This document shows, one piece after another, positions 1 through 8,104 of a stretch of DNA of 39,387 nt (its first letter is position 1; the number at the start of each line of letters is the position of its first letter). The stretch covers positions 1 through 39,387 of the forward strand of contig CADBVG010000070.1 in the NCBI GenBank assembly GCA_902798105.1. The letters run 5' to 3'. A program made the translations under genes and the position numbers. The DNA comes from an uncultured Eubacteriales bacterium. GTDB taxonomy: Bacteria; Bacillota; Clostridia; Christensenellales; Aristaeellaceae. Below the pieces are notes generated by a model that saw only the letters and a list, made by a program, of their open reading frames with translations, made no database searches and had not been told where the DNA came from.

Positions 1-20
1 GAAACAGGGCCTTTTTAAGG

Positions 21-65
21 CTCCCTCCCAGAGGGAGCTGTCAGCCGCAGGCTGACTGAGGGAGT
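21..65. repeat. Double-hairpin intergenic repeat at the window edge
   Basis: Two short perfect hairpins lie back to back. CTCCCTC (21-27) pairs with GAGGGAG (31-37), and GTCAGCC (40-46) pairs with GGCTGAC (50-56). TGAGGGAGT follows. The stretch lies just past the ypeB stop, so it could also act as a weak terminator, but no T-run follows on the minus side. I recall this type of sequence as a dispersed intergenic repeat of gut Clostridia; that is memory, not a search. Confidence 0.5.
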
Positions 66-102
66 CATCACCCTACTTCCCGACTAACACCATCAGAATT
101 TG

Positions 103-1446
103 TCACATCACCTTCGCCCCGCCGTCCCCCTCGACCACCTGCATCAGCCTTCGCTCCACGCCGGTCATGGCGTCGATATAAGCCAGGAAGGTGTCGCTGC
201 CGGAGGTGGCACGGACCTCGTAGCACAGGAATTCGGAATCGTTCTCGGGGATCACGCACAGCCGCGCGTCCAGGGGGGTCAGCGCCCCGCCGATGCGCCC
301 GATGGCGTCGGCCTCGCTCAGCCTGGGCAGCGACAGCGCCCGCCGGACGTGGTTCATCAGGTAGTTCGCCGCCTCCAGGCCGACGATGGTCCCGTCGGCC
401 AGTGACACCTGTACCTTCACCAGGTCCGGGTACAGCACCACGCCGTCCTGCACCGCTGCGAAGTTGGCCGTCAGTATGCCCTCGTAGCGGCTGGCATAGC
501 TCAGCTCCATCTCGCCGTAGCCCCGGGACAGCAGGAACGCCTTCGCGACGTCGGTGGCCTGGGCGTTGGTCAGCACCACCTCGCCGGCGGCGCTGTCGCA
601 CAGCATATACAGCACCTCGCCGCCCGCCTTCGTCACCCCGGCGCTGAGCCGGTAGGCCCCCAGCCGCAACGTATACTCATAGCAGGCCACCGGGATCTCG
701 CTCTCGCCGGTGAAGGCCACCTCCGTCGCCTGCTGGCCCACGAATGCCGCCAGCGCCTGCCGCGCCTGGGCCTCGCCCACCTCGGCCAGGCCCTCCAGCC
801 CCCTGAATTCGCCGTCCGCGCGGCCATCGGAGAAGGGGCCGTCATACAGCAGTGTCGGGTAGTCCGCGGCCGGGCCGGTGATGGGATACAGGTCCCCTTC
901 GCCGGAAGCGGCGTCGGACGCGGCGTCGAACACCGCCTCGCCCCGCTCGTAGCGGTCCAACAGCCGGCCCATGCGCACCGAGAACGCCGCCGCCGTCTCG
1001 GACAGCTGCGCCATCGCCTGGGCGTCGGCCTCCGTCACTTCGCCGCCGTTGCCCAACCGCGCCGACAGCGACGTGGCAAAATCCCCGGCCTGGTTGATGA
1101 ACTTCAGCGTGCCCGACACCGTCTCCTGGCCCAGGGGCAGCAGCGCCAGGTTGGACAGCGCCCCCTGGGTTTGCAGGGCGATCTCCCCCAGCAGCGATTG
1201 CAGCTGCCCACGCTCCCCTGCCACCAGCGCCTTGCGGAAGTTCACCGAAACGCCCTCGGTCAACTCGCAGGTTTCGTAAAAGGCCTTCTGCACCACGGCG
1301 TTCAGCCGGGCGTTGGCCTCCCCCAGCCGCGCCGTCTGCGCCCAGGCGAAGGCCAGCACCCCCGCCAGCAGCGCCGCCAGCGCCCCGTTCAACGCCCGCG
1401 CCCAGTCCCGGGCGCGTGGAGCGGCAATGTAGTAGGATGTGTTCAT
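103..1446 (-). CDS. ypeB: Spore germination protein YpeB
   Basis: YpeB is the partner of the cortex-lytic enzyme SleB. It is needed to place SleB in the spore and hold it in check until germination. The 447-residue product has one N-terminal membrane segment (about 17-37), a helical N-domain, and a C-terminal half with repeated PepSY-type segments (about 230-447), the standard YpeB layout and length. The ATG at 1446 is preceded by AAAGGAG at good spacing. It lies downstream of sleB in the same direction, as in Bacillus, but 323 bp separate the two genes and a repeat element fills the gap. Identification rests on architecture plus the sleB neighbourhood and is secure. Confidence 0.9.
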   Translation of the reverse strand: MNTSYYIAAPRARDWARALNGALAALLAGVLAFAWAQTARLGEANARLNAVVQKAFYETCELTEGVSVNFRKALVAGERGQLQSLLGEIALQTQGALSNLALLPLGQETVSGTLKFINQAGDFATSLSARLGNGGEVTEADAQAMAQLSETAAAFSVRMGRLLDRYERGEAVFDAASDAASGEGDLYPITGPAADYPTLLYDGPFSDGRADGEFRGLEGLAEVGEAQARQALAAFVGQQATEVAFTGESEIPVACYEYTLRLGAYRLSAGVTKAGGEVLYMLCDSAAGEVVLTNAQATDVAKAFLLSRGYGEMELSYASRYEGILTANFAAVQDGVVLYPDLVKVQVSLADGTIVGLEAANYLMNHVRRALSLPRLSEADAIGRIGGALTPLDARLCVIPENDSEFLCYEVRATSGSDTFLAYIDAMTGVERRLMQVVEGDGGAKVM

Positions 1447-1461
1447 GGATGATGCTCCTTT

Positions 1462-1768
1462 AATTAGGAATGAGGAATTAGGAATGAGGAATTCATGTTG
1501 AAATCCTGGCGGATTTCTTTTTTCAAAAGGAATATGAGACGTTTCAGGGAATCGAAGTCTCCCTTATCAGTACAAATCCGGTCATTATTCAGTTCCGGAT
1601 GTGACTCTTGTTTTTATGGCGGCCCAGGGGCCGCCGCTACATGGCGTCGTTCGTTGTAGCGGCGGCGCCATCCCGTGCGCGATTTCGCTTTGCCGCCATG
1701 ACTGAACAGAAACCAAATCCGAAGGATTTGCACCTCCATTCCTCATTCCTAATTCCTCATTCCTCATT
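1462..1768. repeat. Heptad-flanked modular element A between sleB and ypeB
   Basis: The whole 323-bp sleB-ypeB gap is this element; no gene was seen in it. A 7-bp periodic array (AATTAGG/AATGAGG units, 1462-1494) is mirrored by the inverse array (1738-1768). Inside each array is a small hairpin: GAAATCC/GGATTTC (1500-1517) on the left and CAAATCC/GGATTTG (1714-1730) on the right. The core holds another perfect 12-bp hairpin, GCCGCCGCTACA (1630-1641) with TGTAGCGGCGGC (1655-1666). The inverse array abuts the sleB stop codon. Related elements lie at 4918-5138, 18831-19046, 22458-22707, 34562-34722 and 39198-39292. Confidence 0.75.
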
Positions 1769-1769
1769 T

Positions 1770-2435
1770 TTAAATGGCAAACTGATGATTCCCGATCACG
1801 GTCTTGACGGTCCGCGTGCGGATCCAAGCGTCGTCGGTGCCCCTCGGGTTATAGTAGTACAGGCAGCCGCCGGTGGGATCCCAGCCGTTCAGTGCGTCCA
1901 GCGCGGCGCGGACGGCGGTGCTGTCCGGGGTGTTGTTGATGGCGCCGTTGTTCACACAGCTGAAGGCCCCGGACTGGAAGATCACACCGGAGATGGTGTT
2001 GGGGAAGGACGCGCTGGCCACCCGGTTGAGCACCACGGCGGCCACGGCCACCTGGCCCTTGTAGGTCTCGCCCCTGGCCTCGGCGTACACCAGCCGGGAC
2101 AGCAGCCGGTGGTCGGCGGAGATGATCGACGCCGAAGCCGCCACCGACGCCCCGCTGCCGGAGAGCGTCACGCCCATGGCCTTTGCCGTGGCGGGCCCCA
2201 CCCGGCCGTCCGCCGCCAGGCCGTTCTTGCGCTGGAAGGCGGCCACGGCCTGGCGGGTCTTTTCGCCGTAGCGGCCGTCCGCCGCGCCAGTCATATACCC
2301 CCACTGGATCAGCTTCTTCTGCACGGCGGTCACATCGCCGCCCCGGGATCCCACCTCCAGCACCGCCGCCAGGGCCACCGGGGTCAGCGCCAGCGCCAGC
2401 GCCGCCAGCAGGGCCAGCATCCGCCTCGCCATCAT
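1770..2435 (-). CDS. sleB: Spore cortex-lytic enzyme SleB
   Basis: SleB is a lytic transglycosylase that cleaves spore-cortex peptidoglycan at muramic-lactam sites during germination. The 221-residue product has a signal peptide (about 1-23), a peptidoglycan-binding domain (about 28-86, ending with the usual DGRVGPAT segment) and a C-terminal hydrolase_2 domain (about 112-221) with the LVYAEARGE motif carrying the catalytic Glu. I chose the ATG at 2435 because it overlaps the spoIIR stop as ATGA and has GGGAGG upstream; the open frame extends further but without an RBS. It is translationally coupled to spoIIR, an unusual pairing because spoIIR acts early and sleB late in sporulation. Confidence 0.92.
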   Translation of the reverse strand: MMARRMLALLAALALALTPVALAAVLEVGSRGGDVTAVQKKLIQWGYMTGAADGRYGEKTRQAVAAFQRKNGLAADGRVGPATAKAMGVTLSGSGASVAASASIISADHRLLSRLVYAEARGETYKGQVAVAAVVLNRVASASFPNTISGVIFQSGAFSCVNNGAINNTPDSTAVRAALDALNGWDPTGGCLYYYNPRGTDDAWIRTRTVKTVIGNHQFAI

Positions 2436-2971
2436 GCGCCGCCTCCCAGGAGGCGCATGACCCAGCCCAGCAGCGTCCAGTCGCATATCACCGGGCCTTC
2501 CGACTCGGGCACGCACAGCGACGGGTACAGCACGCACCACCAGTTGTGTCCCTCGCCCTCGCCGATCACCACCCGCAGCGCCCGATAGCGCCCCGCGGGC
2601 ACGAACACCGCCCCGTAGTGCCGGTCGGGGAAGTCGAACACCCCCGTCTGGGCCGCCACCGGGCCCTCGTACCCCAGCGCCCGGGCCCGCGCCGCCGCCG
2701 CCGTCTCCAGCGCGTCCACATTTTCGCCGATGCGCGCCCAGGCGGTGTCCGCGTCGTCGCAGTCCTCGAGCAGCGTCCGCGCCGCCGCCAGGGTCGCGTC
2801 CCGCACCTCCAGCTTCAGCGCCTGGGCCGCCGCGCTGTCGTCCGCCGCCACCACATGCAGCCGGATGTAGGCGCTGACCGGCACGTCCGACAGGCCCTCC
2901 GCCCGGGCAACGTTCATCGAAAACAAAAGTATAAGTACCAGGCCAAAAATAAACCGACGCTTCAGAACCAT
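2432..2971 (-). CDS. spoIIR: Stage II sporulation protein R
   Basis: SpoIIR is made in the forespore and secreted into the intermembrane space, where it triggers SpoIIGA to process pro-sigmaE in the mother cell. The 179-residue product has an N-terminal signal sequence (about 1-24) and the family's conserved NWWCVLYPSLC segment near the C-terminus. Length is slightly short but within range. The GGAGG at the ATG leaves only about one base of spacing, and no other start codon fits better. A CTG two codons in would be better spaced but would be exceptional. The start lies in the loop of a potential hairpin (separate entry). The stop overlaps the sleB start. Confidence 0.9.
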   Translation of the reverse strand: MVLKRRFIFGLVLILLFSMNVARAEGLSDVPVSAYIRLHVVAADDSAAAQALKLEVRDATLAAARTLLEDCDDADTAWARIGENVDALETAAAARARALGYEGPVAAQTGVFDFPDRHYGAVFVPAGRYRALRVVIGEGEGHNWWCVLYPSLCVPESEGPVICDWTLLGWVMRLLGGGA

Positions 2972-3028
2972 TCCTCCGTTTCCATGGGAATATGTTCTAA
3001 GCGTCGGCTATTTGGGGGTATTTTATAC
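2953..3028 (-). promoter_or_regulatory. spoIIR 5' hairpin and possible sigmaF-type promoter
   Basis: CCGACGCTT plus AGAAC upstream of spoIIR (3008-2994) can pair with GTTCT plus AAGCGTCGG inside codons 2-6 (2968-2954), leaving the Shine-Dalgarno and ATG in the loop. Overlapping this, GTATA (3028-3024), a 15-base spacer and GCCGACGCTT (3008-2999) resemble a sigmaF promoter (GYATA-N15-GGNRANANTW) with two -10 mismatches. The two readings conflict: a start site just after that -10 would remove one hairpin arm. Both are inferences. Confidence 0.35.
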
Positions 3029-3046
3029 ATTATGGGGCGAAGTAAT

Positions 3047-4879
3047 TCACCCGTTCTTCTTCCGGGCCTCCAGCTTCTTCCGGGCCTCGGTGCCCAGTAT
3101 GCGTTTTCTCATTCTTATCGACTTCGGGGTGATCTCCACCAGCTCGTCGTCGTCGATGAACTCCATGGCCTCCTCCAGGGTGGGCACATGGACGCCGGTG
3201 ATTTTCAGCGCCTCCTCGGCGGCGGCGGAGTTGCGGCTGTTGGTCATGTGCTTCTTCTTGCACACGTTCACGTCGATGTCGCCGGGCCGGGAATTGCGGC
3301 CGATGATCATGCCGTTGTACACCTTCACGCCCGGCTCGATGAACAGCTCGCCCCGGTCCTGTATGTTGAACAGGGCATAGGATGTGGAGATGCCGTCCTC
3401 CCAGGCCACCAGCGCGCCGGTGCTACGGGTGGGGATATCGCCCTTGACCGGCTCGTAGTCCTCGAACACGGCGCTCATGACGCCCTCGCCGCGGGTGTCG
3501 GTCAGGAACTCACTCCTGTAGCCGAACAGGCCCCGGCTGGGAACGATGAACTCCAGGCGCATGCGGCCTTCGCCGTTCATCGACAGCAGCGTGCCCCGGC
3601 GGCGGCCGATCTTGTCGATCACCGCGCCGGAGTACTCGGTGGGCACGTCGCACACCAGCCGCTCCATGGGCTCGCACTTTTGCCCGTCGATGTCCTTGTA
3701 CAGCACCACCGGCTTGGTCACGGCGAACTCGTAGCCCTGGCGGCGCATGTTCTCGATCAGTATGGACAGGTGCAGCTCGCCGCGCCCGTACACCCGGAAG
3801 GCGTCGGTGCTCTCGGTCTCCTCGACCCGCAGGGAAACGTCGGTCAGGGCCTCCTTCTCCAGCCGCGCCCGCAGGTGGCGGGAGGTGACATAGGTGCCTT
3901 CTGTGCCGGCGAAGGGGCTGTCGTTGACGCAGAAGGTCATGGAGATCGTCGGCTCGTCGATCTTCACGAAGGGCAGCGGTTCGGCCATCGCCGGGGGGCA
4001 GATGGTATCGCCGATCAGCAGGTCCGTAAAGCCGGACACGGCCACGATGTCCCCAACCTCGGCCTTTTCGGCGTTCACCCGCTTCAATCCGTCGAACTCG
4101 AACAGGCCCGCCAGGCGCGCCGGGGGCGAGACGAAGGACGAATCGTAAACGCAGCGAATGGCCATCTGGCCCGCCTCGATGCAGCCGCGTTCGATGCGGC
4201 CCACGCCGATGCGGCCCACGTAGTCGTTATAGTCGATGGTGGACACCAGCAGCTGAAGGGGCGCGTCGGGGTCGCCCTCGGGGGCGGGGATGTGCTCGAG
4301 GATCGCGTCGAACAGCGGCCGCAGGTCGGTGCCGGGCACCTTCCAGTCGGTGGTGGCGGTGCCGGTGCGACCCGAGGCGTAGATGATGGGGCTGTCCAGC
4401 TGCTCGTCGCTGGCGTCCAGGTCGATCAGCAGCTCCAGCGTCTCGTCCACCACCGCGTCGCAGCGGGCGTCGGGCCGGTCGGTCTTGTTCACCACGATGA
4501 TGACCTTCAAATTCAGCTCCAGCGCCTTTTTCAGCACGAAGCGGGTCTGGGGCATGGGGCCCTCGAAGCTGTCCACCAGCAGCAGCACGCCGGACACCAT
4601 CTTCAGCACGCGCTCCACCTCGCCGGAGAAGTCCGCGTGGCCGGGGGTGTCCACGATGTTGATCTTCACGCCGTTGTAGTGCACGGCGGTGTTCTTGGAC
4701 AGGATCGTGATGCCGCGCTCCCGCTCCAGGTCGTTGGAGTCCATCACGCGCTCCGCCACCTGCTGGTTCTGGCGGAACACGCCGCCCTGCTTCAGCATCT
4801 CGTCCACCAGGGTGGTCTTGCCGTGGTCGACATGGGCGATGATGGCGATGTTGCGAAGGTCATTGCGAGTGATATTCAA
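3047..4879 (-). CDS. typA: Translational GTPase TypA/BipA
   Basis: TypA (BipA) is a ribosome-binding GTPase of the EF-G family that helps 50S assembly and growth under stress. The 610-residue length is normal. Visible G motifs are AHVDHGKTT (15-23, P-loop), RGIT (about 55-58), DTPGHADF (about 77-84) and NKTD (about 131-134). EF-G-like domains and the BipA-specific C-terminal domain follow. The start is a TTG at 4879, supported by GAGGT seven bases upstream; no ATG fits. It lies downstream of prfC in the same direction, separated by a 263-bp gap filled with repeats. Confidence 0.96.
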   Translation of the reverse strand: MNITRNDLRNIAIIAHVDHGKTTLVDEMLKQGGVFRQNQQVAERVMDSNDLERERGITILSKNTAVHYNGVKINIVDTPGHADFSGEVERVLKMVSGVLLLVDSFEGPMPQTRFVLKKALELNLKVIIVVNKTDRPDARCDAVVDETLELLIDLDASDEQLDSPIIYASGRTGTATTDWKVPGTDLRPLFDAILEHIPAPEGDPDAPLQLLVSTIDYNDYVGRIGVGRIERGCIEAGQMAIRCVYDSSFVSPPARLAGLFEFDGLKRVNAEKAEVGDIVAVSGFTDLLIGDTICPPAMAEPLPFVKIDEPTISMTFCVNDSPFAGTEGTYVTSRHLRARLEKEALTDVSLRVEETESTDAFRVYGRGELHLSILIENMRRQGYEFAVTKPVVLYKDIDGQKCEPMERLVCDVPTEYSGAVIDKIGRRRGTLLSMNGEGRMRLEFIVPSRGLFGYRSEFLTDTRGEGVMSAVFEDYEPVKGDIPTRSTGALVAWEDGISTSYALFNIQDRGELFIEPGVKVYNGMIIGRNSRPGDIDVNVCKKKHMTNSRNSAAAEEALKITGVHVPTLEEAMEFIDDDELVEITPKSIRMRKRILGTEARKKLEARKKNG

Positions 4880-4917
4880 TGTCGTACCTCTTTTCGGTTT
4901 GTAGGAGTTGTTTATTT

Positions 4918-5138
4918 AATTAGGAATTAGGAATGAGGAATGAGGAATGGAGGAGCAAATCCCTTAACGCTTCGCTAGGCCTTCGGCCACGGGATTTGTT
5001 TTGATTGGATTGGCGGAAGGAGGAAGGGCTTGCACCGTTTGAATCCAAAGAAATCCGTCAGGATTTCATCCACAATTCCTAATTCCTCATTCCTAATTCC
5101 TCATTAATTCCTAATTCCTCATTCCTAATTCCTCATTA
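4918..5138. repeat. Heptad-flanked modular element B between prfC and typA
   Basis: Same design as element A. A left array of AATTAGG/AATGAGG units (from 4918) is mirrored by a longer inverse array (5074-5138). CAAATCCC (4956-4963) pairs with GGGATTTG (4991-4998) around a small GGCC hairpin, and GAAATCC/GGATTTC (5050-5067) forms the right hairpin. The inverse array ends four bases from the prfC stop. The core begins TTTTGATTGG, similar to the cores of elements C and E. No coding potential was seen. Confidence 0.75.
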
Positions 5139-5142
5139 TTAT

Positions 5143-6759
5143 TTACTCGAGCTCGTCCGCGCTCATCCGGTCCGCGGTCTCGGCGAGCACCAGGCCCTCG
5201 TTGTTTTCCCCGGCGAGGCGGATGCTCCATTCGTTTTCAAACATCAGCACGGGCCTTCCCACCCGGTCCTCGGCGATGGCGGTGGTGCTCGTCAGACGCA
5301 GCTTCTCCAGCGGCTTCGGGGTCTCGACCACCCAGCGCACGTAGCGGAAGGGCAGGTTTTCCCGGGTGATGTTCACGCCGTATTCGCCCTTGAGGCGGTA
5401 CTCCAGCACGTCCATCTGCAACACGCCCACGACGCCGGCGATCATCTCCTCCCGGCCGATGTTGGGCCGCTTGAAGGTCTGTATCGCGCCCTCCTGGGAA
5501 AGCTGGTTGATGCCCTTCAGGAACTGCTTGCGCTTCATGGAATCCTCGGGGCTGACCCGGCAGAAGAATTCCGGCGCGAACAGCGGGATGCCGCTGTAGC
5601 GCACGGGCGAACCGGTGCAGATGGTGTCGCCCAGGCGGAAGATGCCGGGGTCGAACAGGCCGATGATGTCGCCGGGATAGGCGGTCTCCACGGTCTCGTG
5701 CTCCTGGGCCATGAAGGTCTGGGGCTGGGCCAGCTTGACCTTGCTGTTCGTGGAGGAGTGCCACACGGTCATGCCCTTTTCAAACACGCCGCTGCACACC
5801 CGCATGAAGGCCAGCCGGTCCCGGTGGGCCGGGTTCATGTTGGCCTGGATTTTGAAGATGAAGCCGGTAAACTTCTCGTCGGCGGGGTCGATGGGCCCCA
5901 CCTCCTCGGCCACGCGGGGCGTGGGCGACTTGGTGTAGGTCAAAAACCGGTTCAAAAACGGCTCCACGCCGAAGTTGTTGGTGGCCGAGCCGAAGAACAT
6001 CGGCGTCAGCTGCCCGGCCAGTATCTTATCGAGGTCGAATTCGTCCCCCGCCACGTCCAGCAGCTCGATGTCCTCCACCAGCTTGTCGTAGTAGGTCTGC
6101 CCGATCTTCGCCGGGCATTCGGGATCGTCAATCGAGACCGTCTCCACGTTCACCTGGCCCTGGCCGTGGTCCCCGCCGCTGTACAGCTCGATCAGCCGGG
6201 TGTCCCGGTGGTAGACGCCCTTGAAGTCCCCGTGGATGCCGATGGGCCAGTTCACCGGGCAGGAGCGTATACCCAGCACCGATTCGATGTCCTCCATCAG
6301 CTCGAAGGGGTCCCGGCCGGTGCGGTCCATCTTGTTGATGAACGTGAATATGGGGATGCTGCGCAGGCGGCAGACCTTGAACAGCTTCACGGTCTGCTCC
6401 TCCACGCCCTTGGCGTTGTCGATCAGCATGACCGCGCTGTCCGCTGCCACGAGGGTGCGGTAGGTGTCCTCGGAGAAGTCCTGGTGGCCGGGAGTGTCGA
6501 GGATGTTGATTCTGTAACCGTTATAGTCGAACTGCATCGCGGAGCTCGTCACCGAGATGCCGCGCTGCTTTTCGATCTCCATCCAGTCGCTGGTGGCGTG
6601 CCGCGCGGTCTTGCGGGCCTTCACCGACCCCGCCAGCCGGATCGCTCCGCCGTACAGCAGCAGCTTCTCCGTCAGCGTGGTCTTGCCGGCGTCGGGATGG
6701 GAAATGATGGCAAAGGTGCGCCTGCGCGCCACCTCGGCCTGCAATTCGGGATGGGACAT
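5143..6759 (-). CDS. prfC: Peptide chain release factor 3
   Basis: RF3 is a GTPase that removes RF1/RF2 from the ribosome after peptide release. The 538-residue product is full length. The P-loop is AIISHPDAGKTT (17-28), where the SHPDAGK form distinguishes RF3 from EF-G and TypA. RGIS, DTPGHQDFSEDT (about 87-98) and NKMD (about 141-144) follow. The ATG at 6759 has GGAGG eight bases upstream. It is the first gene of a likely prfC-typA unit and has its own promoter at 6871-6900. Confidence 0.96.
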   Translation of the reverse strand: MSHPELQAEVARRRTFAIISHPDAGKTTLTEKLLLYGGAIRLAGSVKARKTARHATSDWMEIEKQRGISVTSSAMQFDYNGYRINILDTPGHQDFSEDTYRTLVAADSAVMLIDNAKGVEEQTVKLFKVCRLRSIPIFTFINKMDRTGRDPFELMEDIESVLGIRSCPVNWPIGIHGDFKGVYHRDTRLIELYSGGDHGQGQVNVETVSIDDPECPAKIGQTYYDKLVEDIELLDVAGDEFDLDKILAGQLTPMFFGSATNNFGVEPFLNRFLTYTKSPTPRVAEEVGPIDPADEKFTGFIFKIQANMNPAHRDRLAFMRVCSGVFEKGMTVWHSSTNSKVKLAQPQTFMAQEHETVETAYPGDIIGLFDPGIFRLGDTICTGSPVRYSGIPLFAPEFFCRVSPEDSMKRKQFLKGINQLSQEGAIQTFKRPNIGREEMIAGVVGVLQMDVLEYRLKGEYGVNITRENLPFRYVRWVVETPKPLEKLRLTSTTAIAEDRVGRPVLMFENEWSIRLAGENNEGLVLAETADRMSADELE

Positions 6760-6870
6760 GGTTTTTTCCTCCTCATCAGTCGTTTTGCAATTTCCTTCAA
6801 CCGATGCCCGGTATCAGATCGGCCCGTGCGTCATGCTGCTCCCCTCACCGCATAAAAAATCACAACCTAT

Positions 6871-6900
6871 ATTCTATAATTCCCCCGTTTGCCGTGTCAA
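6871..6900 (-). promoter_or_regulatory. Promoter of prfC
   Basis: On the minus strand, TTGACA (6900-6895) and TAGAAT (6876-6871) are separated by 18 bases. A TATAGA at 16 bases is an alternative -10. The leader to prfC would be about 105 nt. Sequence match only. Confidence 0.55.
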
Positions 6901-6943
6901 TCGCGCAGGACCGTTGATTGCGTTAATTATCGAACATTTCCAC

Positions 6944-6973
6944 TTGACAGACCCACCGGGAAGGGGATACCAT
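6944..6973 (+). promoter_or_regulatory. Possible promoter of the GtrA-like gene
   Basis: TTGACA (6944-6949) is followed after 18 bases by TACCAT (6968-6973). Transcription would begin at about 6980, almost on the chosen ATG (6982). Either the leader is nearly absent, or translation starts at the internal ATG 7042, or this is not the promoter. Confidence 0.3.
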
Positions 6974-6981
6974 GGCGGCGA

Positions 6982-7431
6982 ATGGTAGGGTTTTCCGTGG
7001 ACAGGGACAATAATCAGCCCCGAACCCGGGAATGGATTCGCATGGCGAAGTTTACGTTTTTCTCCGTCAGCGCGGGGCTGATCGAGATCGGGGCGTTCGC
7101 GCTGCTGAACGAGCTGCTGCGCCTGCCCTACTGGCTCAGCTACCTGGCGGCGCTGGTGCTGTCGGTGCTGTGGAACTTCACGCTGAACCGGCGCTTCACC
7201 TTCAAGTCCGCCGCAAACGTGCCCGTGGCCATGCTGAAGGTGGCGGCCTACTACGCCGTTTTCACGCCCCTGTCCACCGCCCTGGAGCACTGGCTCACCG
7301 CCGGCCTCGGCTGGAACGAATACCTGGCCACCGGCGTCAACATGGCCCTGAGCTTCGTCACCGAATTCCTCTACCAGCGCTACTTCGTGTTCGGAAAGAC
7401 CATCGACACACTGGAGGAGAAGGCGCCATAA
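6982..7431 (+). CDS. GtrA-like four-helix membrane protein
   Basis: GtrA-family proteins are small membrane proteins, some of which flip lipid-linked sugars used for surface polysaccharides; the substrate here is unknown. The 149-residue product has four membrane segments. The family signature WNFTLNRRFTF follows helix 2, and the related YQRYFVF lies near the C-terminus. ATG 6982 is preferred to an in-frame ATG at 6889 because it keeps a short hydrophilic N-tail and has GGGGA upstream, though spacing is long; ATG 7042 is also possible. No glycosyltransferase partner is adjacent. Confidence 0.8.
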   Translation: MVGFSVDRDNNQPRTREWIRMAKFTFFSVSAGLIEIGAFALLNELLRLPYWLSYLAALVLSVLWNFTLNRRFTFKSAANVPVAMLKVAAYYAVFTPLSTALEHWLTAGLGWNEYLATGVNMALSFVTEFLYQRYFVFGKTIDTLEEKAP

Positions 7432-7521
7432 GCGCGCCACGCCTACTGTGCCTCATTTACCCGCGTTGCAACACTCTCGTAATTCGGCGTTTTAGCCCCG
7501 GCGCACGTTTTTTCCCCCCCA

Positions 7522-7567
7522 TTGACAACGCGCTCCTTCTGTAATACAATGTATTGCAGAAGGAGCG
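7522..7567 (+). promoter_or_regulatory. relB-relE promoter with 37-bp palindromic operator
   Basis: TTGACA (7522-7527), exactly 17 bases, then TACAAT (7545-7550) is a near-consensus promoter. A 37-bp palindrome (7531-7567, centre 7549) covers the spacer, the -10 and the AAGGAG ribosome site. Its outer 11-base arms (CGCTCCTTCTG and CAGAAGGAGCG) are perfect, and the inner part has one mismatched pair. Type II antitoxins commonly repress their own operons, so this is probably the operator; a role of the same fold in RNA is possible because the RBS is part of the right arm. Confidence 0.8.
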
Positions 7568-7574
7568 TGATTTT

Positions 7575-7811
7575 ATGACCATGACCCTGCGCATCTCCGA
7601 CGAGGATTCGAAGCTGATCAAAGACTTCGCGAAGCTGCACGGCATCAGCGCCAGCGAATTCATGCGCCGCGCGGCGCTGGAGAAGATCGAGGACGAGCTG
7701 GACGTCCGCGCCGCCGAAAAGGCCTACGCCGAATACCTGGCCGACCCGGTCACCTACAGCCATGAGGAAATGGGGCGAATGCTGGGCATTACAAAGGACG
7801 CAGACGCATGA
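7575..7811 (+). CDS. RelB/DinJ-type antitoxin
   Basis: This is the antitoxin of a type II toxin-antitoxin pair: it should bind and neutralise the toxin encoded next and repress the operon by DNA binding. The 78-residue product begins MTMTLRISDEDSKLIKDFA, a ribbon-helix-helix N-terminus. The AKLHGISASEFMRRA segment is the second part of the fold, and the tail is charged and toxin-binding. ATG 7575 has AAGGAG nine bases upstream; a TTG further up lies inside the operator. The stop overlaps the toxin start (ATGA), giving translational coupling. Confidence 0.85.
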   Translation: MTMTLRISDEDSKLIKDFAKLHGISASEFMRRAALEKIEDELDVRAAEKAYAEYLADPVTYSHEEMGRMLGITKDADA

Positions 7812-8077
7812 AGCACTACACTGTCGAATACTCGAAGGCCGCCTCCAAGGCGCTTCTGAAGATGGACAAGTCCGTCTCAAGGATGATCTACGGCTGGGTG
7901 AACCGGAACCTGGCCGGCACAGCCAACCCCCGCCTCCACGGCAAGGCCCTCACCGGCAACCTGGCCGGGCTGTGGCGCTACCGGGTGGGTAACTATCGCC
8001 TGATCGCGGAAATCCATGACGACCGCCTGGTGATCCTGATGCTCGAGGTAGGCCACCGGGGCGAAATCTACCAGTAA
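7808..8077 (+). CDS. RelE/ParE-superfamily toxin
   Basis: The 89-residue product has the RelE-like fold pattern: an N-terminal strand (KHYTVEYSKAA), two helices, then the strand series GLWRYRVGNYRLIAEI and LVILMLEVGHR, with a conserved Arg in WRYRVGNYR. RelE toxins cut mRNA in the ribosomal A site, whereas ParE toxins poison gyrase; the GHRGEIY ending resembles RelE/YafQ-like mRNA interferases more. Its start overlaps the antitoxin stop. Activity is inferred from family and operon form. Confidence 0.85.
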   Translation: MKHYTVEYSKAASKALLKMDKSVSRMIYGWVNRNLAGTANPRLHGKALTGNLAGLWRYRVGNYRLIAEIHDDRLVILMLEVGHRGEIYQ

Positions 8078-8104
8078 ACCGCTACGGAAAGGAAAACAAC
8101 AACG

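Noticed and set aside
1462-1768. CRISPR array made of the 7-bp repeats
   Set aside because: Units are 7 bp with no spacers of unique sequence, arrays are mirrored, and no cas genes are present.
2183-4930. A 915-codon plus-strand open frame opposite spoIIR and typA
   Set aside because: It mirrors real minus-strand genes with clear motifs, is rich in His/Arg/Gly in antisense fashion, and has no RBS. An artefact of high GC content.
6760-6981. A structured RNA or small gene in the prfC-gtrA gap
   Set aside because: Only promoter-like hexamers were found, with no conserved fold or ORF with an RBS.
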